DNA of 64,000 nt from Anthonomus grandis grandis. Its lineage: Eukaryota; Arthropoda; Insecta; Coleoptera; Curculionidae. Of the stretch, positions 60,527 to 64,000 are shown one piece after another. The stretch is taken from positions 28,003,127 to 28,067,126 of the forward strand of contig NC_065567.1 of NCBI RefSeq assembly GCF_022605725.1. The letters are read 5' to 3'. Both the position numbers and the translations under genes were made by a program. The number at the start of each line of letters is the position of its first letter. The stretch's first letter is position 1. The notes under the pieces were generated by a model. That model searched no databases, had not been told where the DNA came from, and saw only the letters and a program-made list of their open reading frames with translations.

Positions 60527-63500
60527 ATGAGCCAATTTCAGTACAAAGACGGCGGCGTCGATACCGGTTTTAGACCGGTCGAACCACCGGCGGCCGCATG
60601 TATTTTGCAGCAGCAGCAGCAGCAACAGCAGTACCAGCACCAGTACAATGTCGATAACGAGTCAGACGCGGACGAGATGGTGACAACGGAACGCGAACTC
60701 GCGGAAGATGCCCAGTGGAAAAAAATACAACAAAACACATTCACGCGATGGGCAAACGAACATCTGAAAACTGTATCGAGACACATCGGGAATTTGGAGA
60801 CTGACCTGAGCGATGGCCTCAGGCTGATCTCGCTCATTGAGGTGCTGGCCAAAAGGGCGCTACCGAAACACAACAAGAAACCCTCGTTCAGATCTCAAAA
60901 GTTGGAGAATGTCTCTGTGGCCCTTAAGTTCTTGCAAATCGATGAGGGCATTAGGATTGTTAATATTGGTAAGTTATTATTAATTCAAGTACCGGCTTAT
61001 TTATGTTAATAACAGTCTATTTTTAAAGCAAGATATTTCTGACCTTCAAAGATTTGTTTGGACAAGAATATTGTTGCCTAAAATATACGCTTTATTGATA
61101 TTATGTACATTCCTTTCTCACTTGATACGTATTGATTATATATTTGTATAATTTTAAGTAAACAAATTTGGTTTTTTATGGGGTAAATTGAAATTAAAAA
61201 ATTGATGTTTTTTATTACACATTTTTTCACTTAGCTATATGTATAGAATTTTAAAAAATACTCACTTTTTCTAAGGCTTTTCTAAATCATCTTATAGACA
61301 GAAAATAGCACTATATTACACAAACAAATATTTGTTTTAACATAACTTGCATTTTACATTCACAATTAAAGGCTATAGGGAGCCTCAACCTGTTGAATTT
61401 TGTGTTGTTTATGTTTGTCAATGCGTTGTAAAAAAATCCAAAAGCCAAAGGAACCATAACATTTTTTAATTTAATATTATCAGAAATTAATAAGGTAAAT
61501 GATTGCCTAATAAAAACAACGTTTTTATTTTGAATAACAATGTCTACACCAAAATTAGTAATAAAACTGTTTTCCATAGTTTGGTATATATTTGTGCGAT
61601 GACATCATTGCTAAATTAATCTTTACTTTTTATAGTATATACGACGAATTTGTGTTTAGGTCGTGAAATCCAGCCGGTTTTAGGCAAACAAACGATTCAA
61701 TTAATCCTACTGCCTTAAATGTACCAAAAACTAAAAAGGTTAATTTTCCAAATATGTAGAATTAGTAATTAAGCTATGGCATTTTTTTGATAAGGCATGT
61801 CCGTCCTAATGGGGCACGTTTGTCGAGGTATCTACTTGATACAAAAGCCTCTTTCACTGCGAGTAAACAAATTTATGACACAATGGAATAATTAGTGTTA
61901 ATGACCCTGGAGATAAATGTACCCATTAAGCAGTTTTTTAGTTAACAAGTACTTTATATTTAATTTAAGTGCATTCTTTATGGATGAACTAGATATAAAA
62001 AATGATGATTTTGTATATATATTATATATAAAATTCAAATTTGAATACAGTTTTAATTGCCAAATATTAAATTTTATTTTCATAGTATTTGCAATGGATT
62101 ATAAATTAAACCATTAGTCAAAAATAAATTGGAAAAAAATAGTACATAAATAAATCTAACAACTAATACAATAAAAGTTATTAGTCTTTTTAAATCTTTC
62201 TTATCTGATAGATATCAAATGGAAAAATTGATATAGAAGTAAGAGGGAAAAGTTGAATTCTTTTTTATATATCCCTCCTTATCTCAGTCCATTAATTAGA
62301 AGAGGATGGGAATAAAGTGATATTTGTAAATGCTCATTTTAATTATGTTTTTTTACTTAAGTCCAACATACTGAATTGTAAGTATTCTTTCTCATTGTTG
62401 TAATATCCGTCTTTTTTTAAATATTCTTGTAAATGATTTAAATGGTAAAATTTTGTTTAATTGAAGACTTGAACTCAAGATTTTTCTTGTTATCAAATTT
62501 TGTATTAATGGTATTTTGCCAAATAAACGACTACTACTATTATAAGCATAGAATATTAGAGGATTTACACAAAAAGCCACCCCACTATCAATTATTTATT
62601 TATTTTTTTAATTGATCTTACTGTGATTTCATTTTGTACATGTACTACTTTATCAGAGTAAATATTTGCTTTTCACGCCTTAGTCTGAGCCATTAAGAGG
62701 ATGTGGTGTAAGAATATTGCAAAAGTCTCATACCTATAATGTACATGGATTCTTTTCTGTTATTTGCATTAATAAATAAATAGGGTCTGTTTTTAGACTA
62801 CAGAACAACTAAAACAAATATTATAAAAATTTATTTATTTTTTCCATGTTTGACACACACACTGTACTAAATATTATTCACTCGTGATTTTATCTTATTG
62901 GTGCAATATTCAAATGAAATCAGAGACCGTACTCTAAAAACTCGATTACGTGTCGATGGCGTCATACTTATTTTTAATAATTATTACTATTGTTAACACC
63001 GATTAACTAATTCTTGTAATTTTTTAAATTTAAAATGGGGGTCACGCCGCTGCTGCCTTGATTGTTGTCTGGCCATTGTCATGTATGTTTTTATTCTTAT
63101 TAACGTTAAGCAGGACTGGTTCTGGCTTTAATTCTATTTTTGCTTGTTGCAGATTCCACTGACATTGTAGACTGTAAGCTTAAGCTAATATTAGGGTTAA
63201 TATGGACGTTAATTTTACATTACTCGATATCCCTTCCTATGTGGGAGGGAGAAGACGACACGAGCAACGGAGGAACCGATGCCTCGCCAAAACAAAGGTG
63301 ATAATTACCTTATTAGCTATTTAAGCAAATTTGTTAATTATTTGGCAATTTCCAGATTGATGAACTGGATCCAAAGCAAAATGCCAGACCTGCCAATAAA
63401 GAATTTCACAACAGACTGGAACGATGGCAAAAGACTAGGGGCCTTAGTAGACTCAGTTGCGCCTGGTTTATGTCCAGATTGGCCGGTAAATGTCAATCCC

Positions 63501-63847
63501 CTTATTTGTAGTAAAATCAATCTAAAACATCTAATTGTTTAGAGTTGGGACCCTACTGAATCATTGCAAAATGCATCAGAAGCCATGGGGTTGGCTGATG
63601 ACTGGCTTAACATCCCTCAACTGATAAGACCTGAAGAGATTGTGAACCCCAATATAGATGAACAATCCATGATGACTTACTTGTCACAGTATCCTAGCGC
63701 TAAACTTAAACCTGGTGCTCCACTTAGGCCTAGGACAACACCTGATAAGTAAGTCACTTACTTAATTTTTTATTTAATTAAGTAGTTTTAATTTACACAT
63801 ATTTATCAATTTTTCTCTATTTATGCACTCAGAGTTCCTCCTCCTAG
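60527..63847 (+). CDS. cher: Filamin (cheerio), 5' part with actin-binding domain
   Basis: Filamins cross-link actin and scaffold membrane and signalling proteins. Five exons are in view: 60527-60968, 63153-63297, 63356-63485, 63543-63748 and a 15-base exon 63833-63847; phases agree and the gene continues past the right edge. The N-terminus has an eight-Gln run (residues 28-35). CH1 covers about residues 58-165 (WKKIQQNTFTRWANEHLKTV; LSDGLRLISLIEVLAKRALP; VDCKLKLILGLIWTLILHYS). CH2 covers about 193-290 (NWIQSKMPDLPIKNFTTDWN; GKRLGALVDSVAPGLCPDWP; PNIDEQSMMTYLSQYPSAKL). The hinge KLKPGAPLRPRTTPDK is diagnostic of filamin. A small uORF (60453-60485, ten codons) precedes the start. Immunoglobulin-like repeats lie outside the window. 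Confidence 0.95.
60969..63152. other. Filamin intron between CH1 exons, 2.2 kb
   Basis: GT donor at 60969 and TTGTTGCAG acceptor ending 63152. AT-rich, with only short spurious frames; no gene or recognisable element. The long intron splits CH1 after the IVNIG segment. Confidence 0.7.
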
Positions 63848-64000
63848 GTAAGTCCTTGAAATGGGGTAACATCAAATGTGTGATAAATGTTATTTTATTA
63901 ACAGGACAAATTGGCTATTTGAAATCCATTTAGACTTACGTCATCAAATTAACTATAACCACATTAAAATTTTGTAAAGTCATATCTTTTAATGAATATC

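Overview
This window is nuclear DNA of an insect, most likely a beetle. That order-level call is an inference from AT-rich sequence, many introns of about 45-65 bp, a beta-glucan recognition protein gene, and orthologues of fly genes (smash, FCHO, cheerio). No tRNA, rRNA, CRISPR array or bacterial operon was seen.

Left part (1-32 kb): no host gene was recognised. Positions 1-9724 are a near-perfect tandem satellite with a 341-bp unit (about 28.5 copies, cut by the window edge), followed by one decayed unit to about 10.02 kb. From 10 to 32 kb there is a repeat graveyard: a ~205-bp triplicate (13.65-14.24 kb), a ~172-bp satellite built from two hairpins per unit (14.9-16.6 kb), a Penelope-like repeat pair (18.76-19.42 kb), a ~180-bp satellite (19.7-21.1 kb), a ~155-bp satellite (25.4-26 kb), two copies of an element with oppositely oriented G-rich and C-rich arms (22.4 and 30.6 kb), a complete but dead Tigger/pogo transposon (23161-25267) inserted in one of them, a LINE scrap (27.0 kb) and a dead mariner-type transposon (27235-28420).

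Right part (32-64 kb): six genes whose exon structures join with consistent reading phase. (1) Rpn1/PSMD2, proteasome base subunit, minus, 9 exons, 890 aa. (2) RUNDC1, plus, 6 exons, 542 aa, head-to-head with Rpn1 across 588 bp. (3) smash/LMO7-LIMCH1-like LIM protein, minus, 10 exons, 1099 aa. (4) FCHO endocytic F-BAR/muHD protein, plus, 14 exons, 928 aa. (5) a beta-1,3-glucan recognition protein (CBM39 plus catalytically dead GH16-like domain), plus, 7 exons, 432 aa. (6) the 5' end of filamin (cheerio) with its two CH domains, plus, running off the right edge.

The genes are unrelated housekeeping, cytoskeletal, endocytic and immune functions; there is no sign of a shared pathway. Several long introns are explained by insertions: a LINE tail in Rpn1 intron 4, a MITE six bases from a splice donor in smash intron 6, and a 71-bp-TIR MITE in the glucan-recognition gene. 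The least conventional signals are the satellite's higher-order structure, the hairpin satellite with dispersed relatives, the quadruplex-armed element with its empty-site comparison, and a four-times repeated small hairpin motif that resembles the hammerhead-like motif of Penelope elements.
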